The notes below the pieces were generated by a model. The model had not been told where the DNA came from and did no database searches. It worked only from the letters and a program-made list of their open reading frames with translations. Of a stretch of 64,000 nt of DNA, positions 48,748-59,574 are shown piece by piece. Made by a program: the position numbers and the translations under genes. The first letter of the stretch is position 1, and each line of letters opens with the position of its first letter. This stretch comes from Rhododendron vialii (taxonomy: Eukaryota; Streptophyta; Magnoliopsida; Ericales; Ericaceae): contig NC_080561.1 of the NCBI RefSeq assembly GCF_030253575.1, forward strand, positions 33,689,564-33,753,563, written 5' to 3'.

Positions 48748-49512
48748 ATGGCAATGGCGCTTGATTTTGAAACGGAGTTCCCAAGGACCAGTAGTTCTTA
48801 CCTTTCCCCAGAACAAAGGCATCAATTCTTCCTAAAATTGAAGCAGGTTGTTGTAATTGTAAGAACTGAGTTGGTGAAACCTGGAGGTGGATTTGCTAAG
48901 GGACGAAAATATGAAAGGCCTGGAAGCTCAAATACTACTTGTCCAATAGTTTATCATGGTGCCGGGGTGGTTTTGGATAAAAATGGAACGATATTAACAA
49001 GTGCATATTTAGTTCCGAACAACCTACAGACTATTCTTGTCCGCCATGAGGTTGATGAAGCCTTCTGGGAAGCAAAATGTGAGGCGAAAAGTCCACAACA
49101 TGATTTAGCTATTATTGTGCCAAAGAAGAATGTCGGTCCATTTGCTTTTGCAACATTGGGCACAGAAGGGTCATTTCGGATAGGAAAGGAAGTGCTTTCA
49201 ATTTTTCATGTGGGCAATCTCTCGTACACATCAGTGGTAGGTCAGCTTGCATGCCAGGATCACAGACTTTTCAGGGATGTGGGGGATGACAAAGATATCG
49301 CTCCTTCAAGGTCAGAAAAGCTCGACCGTGATTTGAAACTTCTACAAATCAACAACTGTCATGGATCGCCAAGTGCATCGGGTGCCCCGGTATTCAATTC
49401 AAGTGGCCAAGTCATTGGACTTTCTTCTTTTGTCTTGAATAAATTCGACTTTGCTGTGCATTTAACGATTTTGGAACGGTTCTACAATGATTATCAAGAG
49501 AGAAGGAAATGA
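48748..49512 (+). CDS. Trypsin-fold (Do/HtrA-like) protease-like protein lacking the catalytic His
   Basis: One coding exon of 254 aa. An acceptor (TTTATGCAG) ends at 48744, three bases before ATG 48748; a second in-frame ATG at 48754 is also possible. The order is a coil-like N-terminal stretch (about 18-33), the first barrel strand GAGVVLDKNGTILTSAYLV (about 71-89), QHDLAII (117-123), then SPSASGAPVFN...GQVIGLSSF (207-226). In active Do/trypsin-like enzymes the first motif has A-H-V; here it is A-Y-L (Y87). D119 and S211 sit at the Asp and Ser positions, with S-G-A-P instead of S-G-G-P. It is probably a pseudoprotease, a family-based inference. No PDZ domain and no targeting peptide are evident. 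It is convergent with the PDZ protease-like gene 1.4 kb away. Confidence 0.78.
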   Translation: MAMALDFETEFPRTSSSYLSPEQRHQFFLKLKQVVVIVRTELVKPGGGFAKGRKYERPGSSNTTCPIVYHGAGVVLDKNGTILTSAYLVPNNLQTILVRHEVDEAFWEAKCEAKSPQHDLAIIVPKKNVGPFAFATLGTEGSFRIGKEVLSIFHVGNLSYTSVVGQLACQDHRLFRDVGDDKDIAPSRSEKLDRDLKLLQINNCHGSPSASGAPVFNSSGQVIGLSSFVLNKFDFAVHLTILERFYNDYQERRK

Positions 49513-49639
49513 AAGGGGAGAGTCTAACAGGAAATGACTCGGCACCTTGGTTCTTTGTTAGATAGTATTTTATATGCTTTCTTCACTGTACATCATCTGT
49601 AGTTACTTACAAATATTGTATTCCGATGAGTTTCTAATG

Positions 49640-50009
49640 CCGGTTGTTAGTTTGTCGATCGTTTTATCTTATAATGTTCTGTGTTGTTTTCCCTTGTAGG
49701 TGTTTGTCTTGTTCGCAACTAAATACTATCAAACTCCAAATAACTATGGTTGTTAGTTTGTCAATCGTTTTATCTTATTATGTTCTGTGTTGTTTTCCCT
49801 TGTTAGTTTGTCAATCGTTTTATCTTATTATGTTCTGTGTTGTTTTCCCTTGTCGGTGTTTGTCTTGTTCGCAACTAAATACTATCAAACTCCAAATAAC
49901 TATGGTTGTTAGTTTGTCAATCGTTTTATCTTATTATGTTCTGTGTTATTTTCCCTTGTAGGTGTTTGTCTTGTTCGCAACTAAATACTATCAAACTCCA
50001 AATAACTAT
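49640..50009. repeat. ~107-bp tandem repeat downstream of the protease-like gene
   Basis: Three copies of a unit running TTAGTTTGTC-ATCGTTTTATC...CTTGTTCGCAACTAAATAC...AATAACTA lie head to tail. An extra half copy is inserted in the middle one. The copies are almost identical, so the expansion is recent. It starts about 130 bp after the stop codon and may be in the 3' UTR. Confidence 0.9.
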
Positions 50010-50361
50010 GGGGGTAAGGTAGATTTTTTTTAATCTGGTGCTTTGCAGATGGCAGTGGTGATTCAGACCATTTTGTGTAGGAAAAAAAGAAAGAGAGGAA
50101 CAAAAGGAGAGAAATCAGTGAATGGGTTTTGTGAAATCTAAGGGGTTTGATTTCATGGTTTTTTTTGTCCTTTTTTCTCCTTTTCTCATTTTGGATGGCA
50201 AAAATCTTGGGCATGAATGAGAATATGATGCCTTATTTCTATGATTCTGACGTTTAGAAGAAACAAAAATGGGAATGAAATTTCATATTTCCATATTCCT
50301 GTTAGCAGCTTCATCACTGGTGGATCGCCCGGATGATGGGCAAGCCAAGGAAAAAAAATAT

Positions 50362-50379
50362 GGGGGGGGGGGGGGGGGT
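50362..50379. repeat. G homopolymer
   Basis: About 18 consecutive G in an intergenic G-rich stretch. Confidence 0.9.
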
Positions 50380-50595
50380 GGGTTTGGTGTGGGTGAGAGG
50401 TTTAGCTCAACGTGCCTTTATATCGCACTAATTTGGAATAACTATCTCACAGGTAAACCATGCCTTGCATAGAAACCTCACCGTACTTGATCCAATTATC
50501 ATTCAAAATTTACAGCCAACATTTTTATAAACGTGTATGTTATACCGTATGGCAATAGTCTCGAGTTAAAACAGTCCATCAACGTCAAACAAATA

Positions 50596-50699
50596 AAGCA
50601 AGTGTAGTAGCCAAGTGGTAGACACCGCATACTCTCATGCATTAGACAGGGGTTCAAACTCACTAACTACTCTCATGCTGACATTCGCCAAGGGAAAAA
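50596..50699 (+). mobile_element. tRNA-derived SINE with target duplication
   Basis: The 104-bp element has a box A-like TAGCCAAGTGG (about 50609-50619) and box B-like GGGTTCAAACTC (about 50650-50661) and ends in GGGAAAAAAA. Flanks AACGTCAAACAAATA (50581-50595) and AACGTCAAATGAATA (50700-50714) are a 15-bp duplication with two differences. Lying between the two convergent genes, it is downstream of both. Confidence 0.75.
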
Positions 50700-50926
50700 A
50701 ACGTCAAATGAATAGTAAGATTAACGAACGAATGGGAGCTAGAGAAGTAGATAACCAACATTAAGTAACGTACACAATAACAATAAGTTAACGGTAATTA
50801 ATTAAACGAGAATAGTTAATTGGAATAATTCTATGCAAATAAAACAACGGAGAACATAATTAAACAACTCCGATAAATATTGCAATTAGCAGGGTATATA
50901 TACATCACTTTCAACTGTTCATGGGT

Positions 50927-53900
50927 TTACATCCGAACTCTTTTAACAGCCACCATGCATTCTTCAGGGAGCGGCCACCTGAGAAGAAAACGAAAATAAT
51001 GAGAAATCGAACGAACCAAACGAAAGATCAAATAATTAGATAAAAAACACCCACTTCTCTGATAAATTGCTCGAATTTATCCGAAGTATACACATAAAAC
51101 TACCCAAAAGTACAAACTCGTTTCTTTTGACAAAAGTGATGAAAAAATCCATGAATTTAAAGCCTTTCTAAAGACGGGTACAAATGTATGAAGACATTAA
51201 TCAAAATGCTTAAGAGGTAATTAACCTATAAAAATTTTCTCGTCTAATCTCTTCGAGCTTCACCTTTAGCTTCAAACGGCCACCACTTGTTGCTCTTATC
51301 ACAACCAGCTTCTCAGATTTCCCTGCCGTCTTGTCCCATATTATACCACAGAACTGCAACAGGAGAACGATTACACAAACATACACCATAGCGCAAGTGG
51401 CAAATGACTAGTAAGAGGGAACAAATGTGAAAAATGGAAAACAGGGTTCATACTACATAGTGGAAAGGCTTCTGGCAGTCAATAGTCCATGGAGGCATCA
51501 ATAAAGGCCCCTTAACAACCTAACAGGGAGCCTTAGCAACCTAGAGCCCAAGACCCACCCATATGAACAGCTTATAGCATGCAATACGGGGCGAGAGGCC
51601 CCAACACATCCCTTAACAACAGTGATTTTTCTCATTTTCTTCCTTTTTGGGACAAGTTCTGTGATAACAACAATGATGATAAAAACGATATACCTCCAAA
51701 AAACTCCTAACATTGTTGCGTGCGCATCGAACAATAACATCACCGTTGAGTATTCCAGCACGTTCAGCAGGCGACCCTTCTATAACCTGTTGATTGTTAG
51801 CAAGAATATGCAGCAGAGTATAAGATTACTAGGAAATAACTCAACTGAGAGACAGATTAAACCCATCAATATATACATATGCACACCAACATTATCGCTG
51901 TTCTAACGAGACAAACAAACAAAAACAAAAAGGAAATTATTTTGGTTAAAGAGGGAGTGAAAATCATTTCTCTAAAACTCAAAGGCAAGAAAGCACTTGA
52001 TTAGAACACATGCGAGTGCATAAATCATAATACATTCCCTGTTTCCTACACTTACAGAAAATTAGGGTTACATGTACCAAAATATCGAAACTGTCCATCA
52101 AAGGAATCTTGATTATTGTGTTTTATGTTCCAAAATTACAATTGCTGTGATACTGTTTTCTGTCTCTGTCCAATAAAGTTTCTGGTTCAAACAAAGAGCT
52201 CAAAATGCTTCACCACATTGTCGATCAGGACCATTTGTGAGAAACCAGGGAAGCTAGCCACTTTCCTTGCAAAATACATGAAAAGAAGCTTAACTTCTAG
52301 CTTTCCTTGCAAAATACACGAAAAGAAGCTTAACTAGAGCTCTTTCAAATTCCGGATTGCATTGAGAAAAGCGCCTATAGAATCCCACGTTTTCAAAAAA
52401 TGGTGGTCTCTCTTTTTTTTAGGGGGACCCACTTAATACGGTTATAGAGGTAACTAACACAAAGAACACCAACATTTGCTTAAGCTGCAAGAGTTCAGGC
52501 TATGTTCAAGTCAATAAAATCCTGACCTGAATCTCATTTAACTTGAAAGTGACTTGCTAGCATCTATAATCCCTCACTTTCGCCAGGAGCTAGGAAAAAG
52601 TTATCTCTGCCTGTCCTTCCTTTCGTTCGCGGCCACTATTAAGGCACTCTGGTCAGTCTCTCGCTCTTTAAATAAGCAGATATGTTAAGAATCATTTTTC
52701 AATGCCCCATTCTGCGATATGAAACTTACATGAATACGTCACTAACGACACACCCACGCCTGAACCTCGTACTCAAGTCCATGTATCAATATCCAGTGCT
52801 CGATTAGGAAAGAACTAACAATTGATGTGTTAGGCAGATGGAGTAAACACGAACAAAGTTTCGAGAGTTCTCAATAACCACCAAAAGCATAAAGGTTACC
52901 ATATCTGACTACCATTTGAATCCAAAAGGTCCAAGAGAATCCAGTAAACAAAAATTCCCCAGAAAGAACCAATATCTATGAGGAAAAGGCAAAGAAGTGG
53001 AATATTGATGAGTTATGCGACCGAACAAAATTACCCCAATTAAGAATACTAGAGAAGGACGATCAGGCTACTTGGTGGTCAGCAAGCCCTTAAAAATGAG
53101 CCAGCATTAGCTAGCACATAATTTAAGGATTCGTCGCTAAATTCGTAATCTTTTGCAACTACTTCTAAAAGAACATGAGAAATTTGCTTATTTCCATTGT
53201 TTAAAATAGAAAAGGTATAGAACCTTTTCCTGCTTTGAGTAGTTGTAGCTATTCCACCATTTAGAAATACATCTACTTTCCATCCCAAATAAGAAAAAGT
53301 ACTGACCCATTCTGCCAAAATTAAAAATCCAAAGAGCTTGTAGTCTATTTAGTAGACGCATTAACTCGGAGTAGCATGGGAAATCCGGTTAACAGGATCA
53401 TAAATAATAAATGTCTACTTTCTACTATATTTTATTCGAGCCATTGGATGCCTTTATGACCCATTACCCTGAACCTGATCTTCCAACAGCCCTAAGCAGA
53501 TCAAAAATTTCCCCTAGTTGTCCTCATTGATGCAACCAAAGATACCCATAGATAATGTAGAGAGAGAAACTCCCAAATAGGATACAAAAGAGACTAGCTC
53601 TTGATAATATTTGTTCAAAATGATAAAAGCTACCAAATAAGAGACTCCAACACATATATATAGACCCCTTACTACTAAGAGCACAAAATGACATAGGTAC
53701 CCTTGCTACATACTACATCACTCATAACCGAGCTACTTTCTAAAAAAAGTGTCAGACATAGGTAGCCATGAATCTCATGCCAAAAGGCACCTGATACACC
53801 ATACTTCCCAGGAAAACCTACTTCTTGCTGTTTCAGAAAATTTGACATGAAAAGCAGTTCCATATTGGTCCGTAAATTACTAATGAAAAAGCATATGCAA

Positions 53901-56900
53901 GATAGTCTTCCTTTACAACCAGTAAAATCTTTTAAAACGGATGTGCATATGACTCAAGCATTTTGGAACACAGTTATCCAAGGTACAAAGCACATTTAAG
54001 TGTGAAAGCTGTCGAGCCTAGATAACCGGAGAGGTGCCAAACAGAGGATTGGATTATGTTTCCAACCTTCGAAAACTTTCCTTTTATTGCACATTCAAAG
54101 AGTCGTGCATGCAGCTATTTTAAGACTCTACATGGATGATAACAGATCATGTTCTTTTCTTCAATCCTTAAATTTACCCAAAACAAAATTGTTGTTCTAG
54201 GCATTAAAGATTATGAAAGATTCGAGATAAGAGATAAGTAGTTTATCTCAATCAACTTTGATTTACAAACATAGATGAATCTAGTAATCAACTGAGTTAA
54301 GAGAGTAGAAGCATTAATCTCCTCTAATTACAAATGCCATTATGGTGGAACCATGTAAACCTTTCGCATCTTCTCTCTCTATTATTGCCCCTTCCATTCC
54401 TTGTGTGACTCATGTCTATATGCATTCTTATTGATAATCCAGGTACTAACTCTTCTCTGTAACAGGATGATTTGGATCGAGTGTGCCCCTTATCGTTGGT
54501 GTTTGATGACGTTTTCTCATAAGAAACTTAATACCAATGATATGTATCAAAAGAGAGGACCAATTTGATTTTCACCCTGATTCGTCGGTCCTGTGAGGGG
54601 AGCCAAGGAGAGTATGGATCTTTGTTCTTACATTCCCTAAATGGGAGAAAGTACAGCATTTGGCGATACTTCATGGTAGTAAGTACAGCATTTGGCAGTA
54701 GTAGACTGGGCAACTCATCATAATTGGTGTTTGTTATGCATTCAGTTCAGAGGCTTTGGTTCAGATGACAAAGTGGGACTCTTAAGGAGTCGTGTGGTGT
54801 GTGCTGTTACACAGTTCTTTGTCTTGAAAGGAATGCTATAATTTTCTAGGATAGAAGCGAAGACATGAGAGTATGTGGAGACAATTCGTTCTCTTGCTTC
54901 TTTTTGAGTTGGGCTGCCTCCTCCTTGCAAAGGGACACCATTGCTTTTTATTACTACTAGATAGACATCAAGTAGGGATTTGTACTTTTTCCCTTTTCTT
55001 GGTGGACTACTGTTGCTAATCAAAAGGGACAAAAAAATTGAGATTGGGACAAAAGAAGTCTAATCACATTTAGTTGCACCAAAATATGCCACAATATGAC
55101 TTTCTGGCCAGCATCACAGTCAAAGTACAAAAAAAGACAGATTCCTGCCAATTATTTAACAAATCTATTATAGAACCTCACAGAGTAGAAACAAGAGGTC
55201 AAGATTGCATGTGGCCACAATAATAGGTTTGGAATGATCCTGACACCAACAACCTCAGTTCTAAACATAAGCAGTGAAATTTCTTGTAGTTTTTCACTGC
55301 CGTTCTATTTAATCATCTACAAAACACGGTAGCAGAGAAAATACCTTTTCAACAAGAACACCTTTGGAGACGTTGGGAAACTTTTGGATTATCTTTTCCA
55401 ACAGGCCCAACCTTGCAGCACAGAGATTAGTCATCTGCATTCCAAGCCAATGTCGACAGAATCTCCTGTGCACAACATTATAGCATCTAAGACAGCTTTA
55501 AAATGAGACTTAATAGGAAAGACTCTACAATAAAATGACACACAAAGATTTGGAACATGCCCGTATTGCTTAAAATGCTCCAGCCATTTCAAAGCTATGT
55601 TGATGGGTAGAAAAGGAGTACACAGCCGGTCGTAAAAATTGACTCCAATGACGTCTCCATACATATTAATAAGAGGTCCACCAATGCCACACTAGCAAAA
55701 GAAAAATCATTAGCTCAAGAAATAGCCATAAATACACATAATCTACTCAAATGAAACCAAGAGCAAATTGCATTAACTTCTACAGACACACAGACATACA
55801 TACATCAATTGCCTCCAAGATGTTTTAGGGTAGGATCTCAACCGCATCTGTGTTCTACATTTAAGGACATAACTCTTTGCCTAAAGAGAGAGTAAAGTAC
55901 GTACTTTTGAAATCTTACAGTTCGCCCTGAACAGCTCCTTACAATCAAACTCGCACAAATCAAGGCTGGACGAAAAAAAATAGAGAGCAAGAGTAAGTAA
56001 TTATCAAGAAATTGCCATACAAGAGCACCCCACAATTTATACAACAATGCATCCTTGATCTGTGGAAAGATTACTAAAGGCTAACATATATGGGATACAT
56101 TCTTGCATTTTTGTTTAAGAAAATCACAGCATGTAGGCATTTTCGCGTACCTGAATTCCCCTGGGGCAGCCATAATCTCATGTGGTTCCTCAAAGTACCG
56201 GCCAAGAGCAACAACCTTGTCTCCAGGACAAAGATGAAATAAATCAGAATGGGGACGAAGCTGAAAAGATTCAGAACCCGTCCCGCTTTGGATTTCACAA
56301 GGATGTATACTGATAGAGTCATCCAGATTCCTTAGACTTGCTGGTTGCAACAATGCACCAGATTCAATCTTAACCAAAGCAAGATTATAGTGGAAATCGC
56401 AGGCGTACACTTGACCATCCAGTAATGTACCATCTGATAAATACACTTCAACCTGCCATAGTAGTGAAACCATTTTTCACATCATTGCAAAATTGTGATT
56501 GGTATTCTTCTAAACCATAAAACTACTTTACAGATATGAGACATAGACTCTTGGAAATGCATAGTGTACTTGCCGATAAGGAAATTAGTTGTGTCTGAAA
56601 ATTTTGTTGGCACACATCTCGAAACATCTTTAGTAAATCAAGTATAGCACAACTGTTCATTTGACTCTCATATAATGCATGAAATATGTTGAGAAATCTC
56701 AATACATCATCTTCCCTTGTCCCTGTGTCCTTGATTTGATAACACTATGGCCCAACACTCATATGCGTACCTCCGTCCACATACCTCCACCATTACTCAT
56801 ACCCAAGTCCAGGCAACATAGATCATAAAACTACCTTGATATCATTAGGTAAGGCGTCTGATTCAGCAGAAGTTCTGAAAAGACTGGCTGAAGTCAAGAT

Positions 56901-59512
56901 AGTACTAGTACTGAGGTGTGCACCATTAGCTTCCTCGCAATCCACGATAGTGCCAGAGCCCATAAATAGTGGCTTCCCACCTTGAAAAAAATTTTGTACG
57001 TAATTAGACATATAAAAACATTACAATCAAAACAGGTATTGTAGTAATAACAATTTACATTTTCAGAATATGCAATATGAACCACAGTACAACCTACCCA
57101 TACAGAGGAAAAATTAGTGTTTTACCTGTGTAATTCAGTTTGTTATCATTTCAGGTGAAAACTGTTGAGCTAGAAACTATTAACTCATAGTTCCAAAAAG
57201 TCAGCATGTTTCTTGCCGAGTCAACCATTGGTACTGGTAACCAACAAAAAACTAGTCTTATAATCATCCATAAGTGTGAATTATCTTGCAATGAAATAGT
57301 ACTTGAAGCATAACGATTAACGACTCCCCGTCTATGACCTCTCTAATCACTTCCCCAAAGATAGACAAACTTTACATCTACTAAGCAATCAGTACGGCAC
57401 GAATTCAAAGACATAACACACTGAATTTTCACACATGATCTTCGTATAACAACCTGAAAGTATTAGCAATCAACCTGGAATGAGGATACATAAAGTAATT
57501 TGTCTAACAATCAGCTAAAAAAGATTTTCAACCTGAAAACAGTTTCAATCCGTAGTAAAGATACAGGACAATGTCAGCTTTTCACAGTTTAAATAACTTT
57601 TTTCTAGCTATTATTATTCCTTCCAAAGAAAGGGTTTACATGGTTAGACCTAAACGGTTCAAAATGGAACCAAACACGACAAAAAGGCCAACACTTCCAG
57701 GTTGGATGAACCAAAAAGCATTAATTACCAACTCAGCACATTCTCATTCTCTTTAGGAACAATGAACAAAGATTGAAGTGAAGAGTCAAAAGATTATTCA
57801 TGCCAATTGAACCTTAGCTGAAACCTATCCAAACAACAAAGTAAAGAAAGTATCAGATAGCAATTACAGGTTAGTCAAATTTCCCAAGACTCCAATCAAA
57901 AGGTGTAATCCCAGCAGTAGTTCGATAATAACTTCCATACATTGGCTTTGTACAACCACCTGATAGTATTCGCTATCAAAATCCCTCCAAAATGAAATAA
58001 CACCAATATAAAGAGAAAAATCATTCAGGGTCAAAACCAAAAGTGCCAAAGAAAAAAACCAAAAAGTGTCAGGAGCAAAATTCTTGACAGAGCAAGATTA
58101 TGACCCCAATTTCCTTAGCTATATTACTTTCTGTTTGCCTCACCCATCTTGAGACACAAAGTCAGTTGAATACTGATTTCAACTACAAAGAGTTCTACCT
58201 TCAACAAAAAACTATGTAGTTGAATACTGATTTCAACTACAAAGAGTTCTACCTTCAACACAAAACTATGTACTTCTAATTCTTGAGAGAAAAGCTTGTT
58301 TCTACATGAACTATGCTAATATTGTCCTAGAAGACACTGAGATTACATTAATAGGTTGAAACCCGCACACCTGATAACACCTGAATGCAACCGTTTAGCT
58401 TAATCAAATATGGGCTGTAAAGAAATTTCAAACAAACAATAGGTTTAAACGATGCCAAACATAAAAAAAAAGTGAACATCAAATTTCAATAGAGCAACAT
58501 TAAATTAGAAAAATACCCTTCTCATGAATCTGGTAATTGGTTCCTAAGGACAATCATCCTGAGCTTCAAATCATGTCCGTGTGAGGGGGTGCATGGTTTG
58601 TTATGAGGAATTGTTGTGGTTGGCTTGTGGTGGCCGTGATAAAATGGAGTAGGGTCTCAAAAAGAAAAAGATCAACGGATGGGTGAGGGACCAAGTGATG
58701 ATTAGGGGTCCAAATTTGGAAGTTCATATCAGGGTGGGATTCAAAATTTGGAAGCTAAAAATACCACATCGTACTAGAAAACAATTGTCCTGACTGCTAA
58801 GGTTATCCAAAAATAAATGTCAAAAGGCATAAAAAAAGAGGAGAGTGGTTTGGGGGAAGAGAGAGTCCCACGTATGGTAGAGATAGAGAGTTCGGACCCT
58901 CTTGGGGAAACTCCGCTCCTTACTCAACATAACTCACAGGAAACGAAACAAACACATTAAAACCTCTCTAATCCTTTACCTAACCAACCACCGATTGAGA
59001 TTACTCAAACTCCTACCAAATAAAGGGAGACACAAATCCTTAATCAAATTATTCAAAGCCATTTTATGTCTTTTAAATTTACACAGATGCTTTGCCCATC
59101 GGAGTACATCATTAAAGCTTTTACTCAAACTTTCACCCAAATTAGAGCAAGGGCTGGAGATAGTTGATAGCCTACTACATTGCCATATCACAGGTGCTAA
59201 AGATGGAAAAGAAGGACAATCATACTGAAAAAAATAAAAATGGAACAGTTTAATAAATGTCAACCTTCAACGGAAACAAAACGGACAACAAATGGGGAAT
59301 CTTTCAAAGCAGCTCCTTTCGTACCAATGTCCAAGTCCATATTAGCATAGGTGTAGATGGAATGAAAGGACATAAACCAAGGGCCATATGGAGAATAAAG
59401 AAAAGAACAAAATATCATAATTCAGTAAACATCAACCTGAAAGGGAGACAAGGCTGACAACAAATGGAGAAGCTTTCGTAGCAGCTCTTTTCGTGTCAAT
59501 GTCCAAGTCCAT
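50927..59512 (-). CDS. Do-like protease/PDZ protein with substituted catalytic triad
   Basis: Nine coding exons on the minus strand: 59512-59437 (starting at ATG 59512; the exon may extend to 59574), 56980-56835, 56452-56151, 55965-55905, 55691-55561, 55465-55345, 51786-51694, 51353-51226, 50978-50927 (TAA). Phases agree and the product is about 369 aa from this ATG. The protease fold occupies about 27-235: GSGTIVDC, TILTSASLF, CDFHYNLALVKI, LCPGDKVVALGRYFEEP and CGIGGPLINMYGDVIGVNF. A PDZ domain covers about 275-345: KGVLVEK, VIEGSPAERAGILNGDVIVR. Where active enzymes carry His, Asp and Ser, this protein has S58, N97 and I198, so it is probably not a protease. I recall plant homologues with the same CGIGGPL change. 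Intron 55466-55560 has a GC donor. The true start may be further upstream. Confidence 0.85.
51787..55344 (-). other. 3.6-kb intron of the PDZ protease-like gene
   Basis: It lies between the protease-fold exons and the PDZ exon. Apart from the duplication at 52258-52337, no element with clear ends and no second coding sequence is seen. The short open frames on both strands show no family features. Confidence 0.6.
52258..52337. repeat. ~40-bp tandem duplication in the large intron of the PDZ protease-like gene
   Basis: CTTTCCTTGCAAAATACA-GAAAAGAAGCTTAACT occurs twice in a row. Confidence 0.8.
58165..58272. repeat. 54-bp tandem duplication
   Basis: GTTGAATACTGATTTCAACT...AACTATGTA is present twice head to tail with one or two differences. 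It lies in an intron of the PDZ protease-like gene. Confidence 0.85.
59265..59345 (-). other. Duplicated copy of the first coding exon of the PDZ protease-like gene
   Basis: From its ATG (59340) to a donor (GAAG/GTTGAC after 59265) this is 76 nt, exactly as in the exon at 59512-59437. It encodes a related sequence (MDLDIGTKGAALKDSPFVV against MDLDIDTKRAATKASPFVV) with the same phase. No acceptor AG precedes it for at least 90 bp. It could therefore work only as an alternative first exon, or it is dead. Confidence 0.65.
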
Positions 59513-59574
59513 ATTGGCAAAGGTATGAGTATCAAACTCTTCCCAAAAAGAATGCCGGCCAATTTGGCAGTGAC

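Noticed and set aside
58902..59228. 108-codon plus-strand ORF
   Set aside because: Basic, low-information sequence in an intron of the minus-strand PDZ gene, with no start context or family feature.
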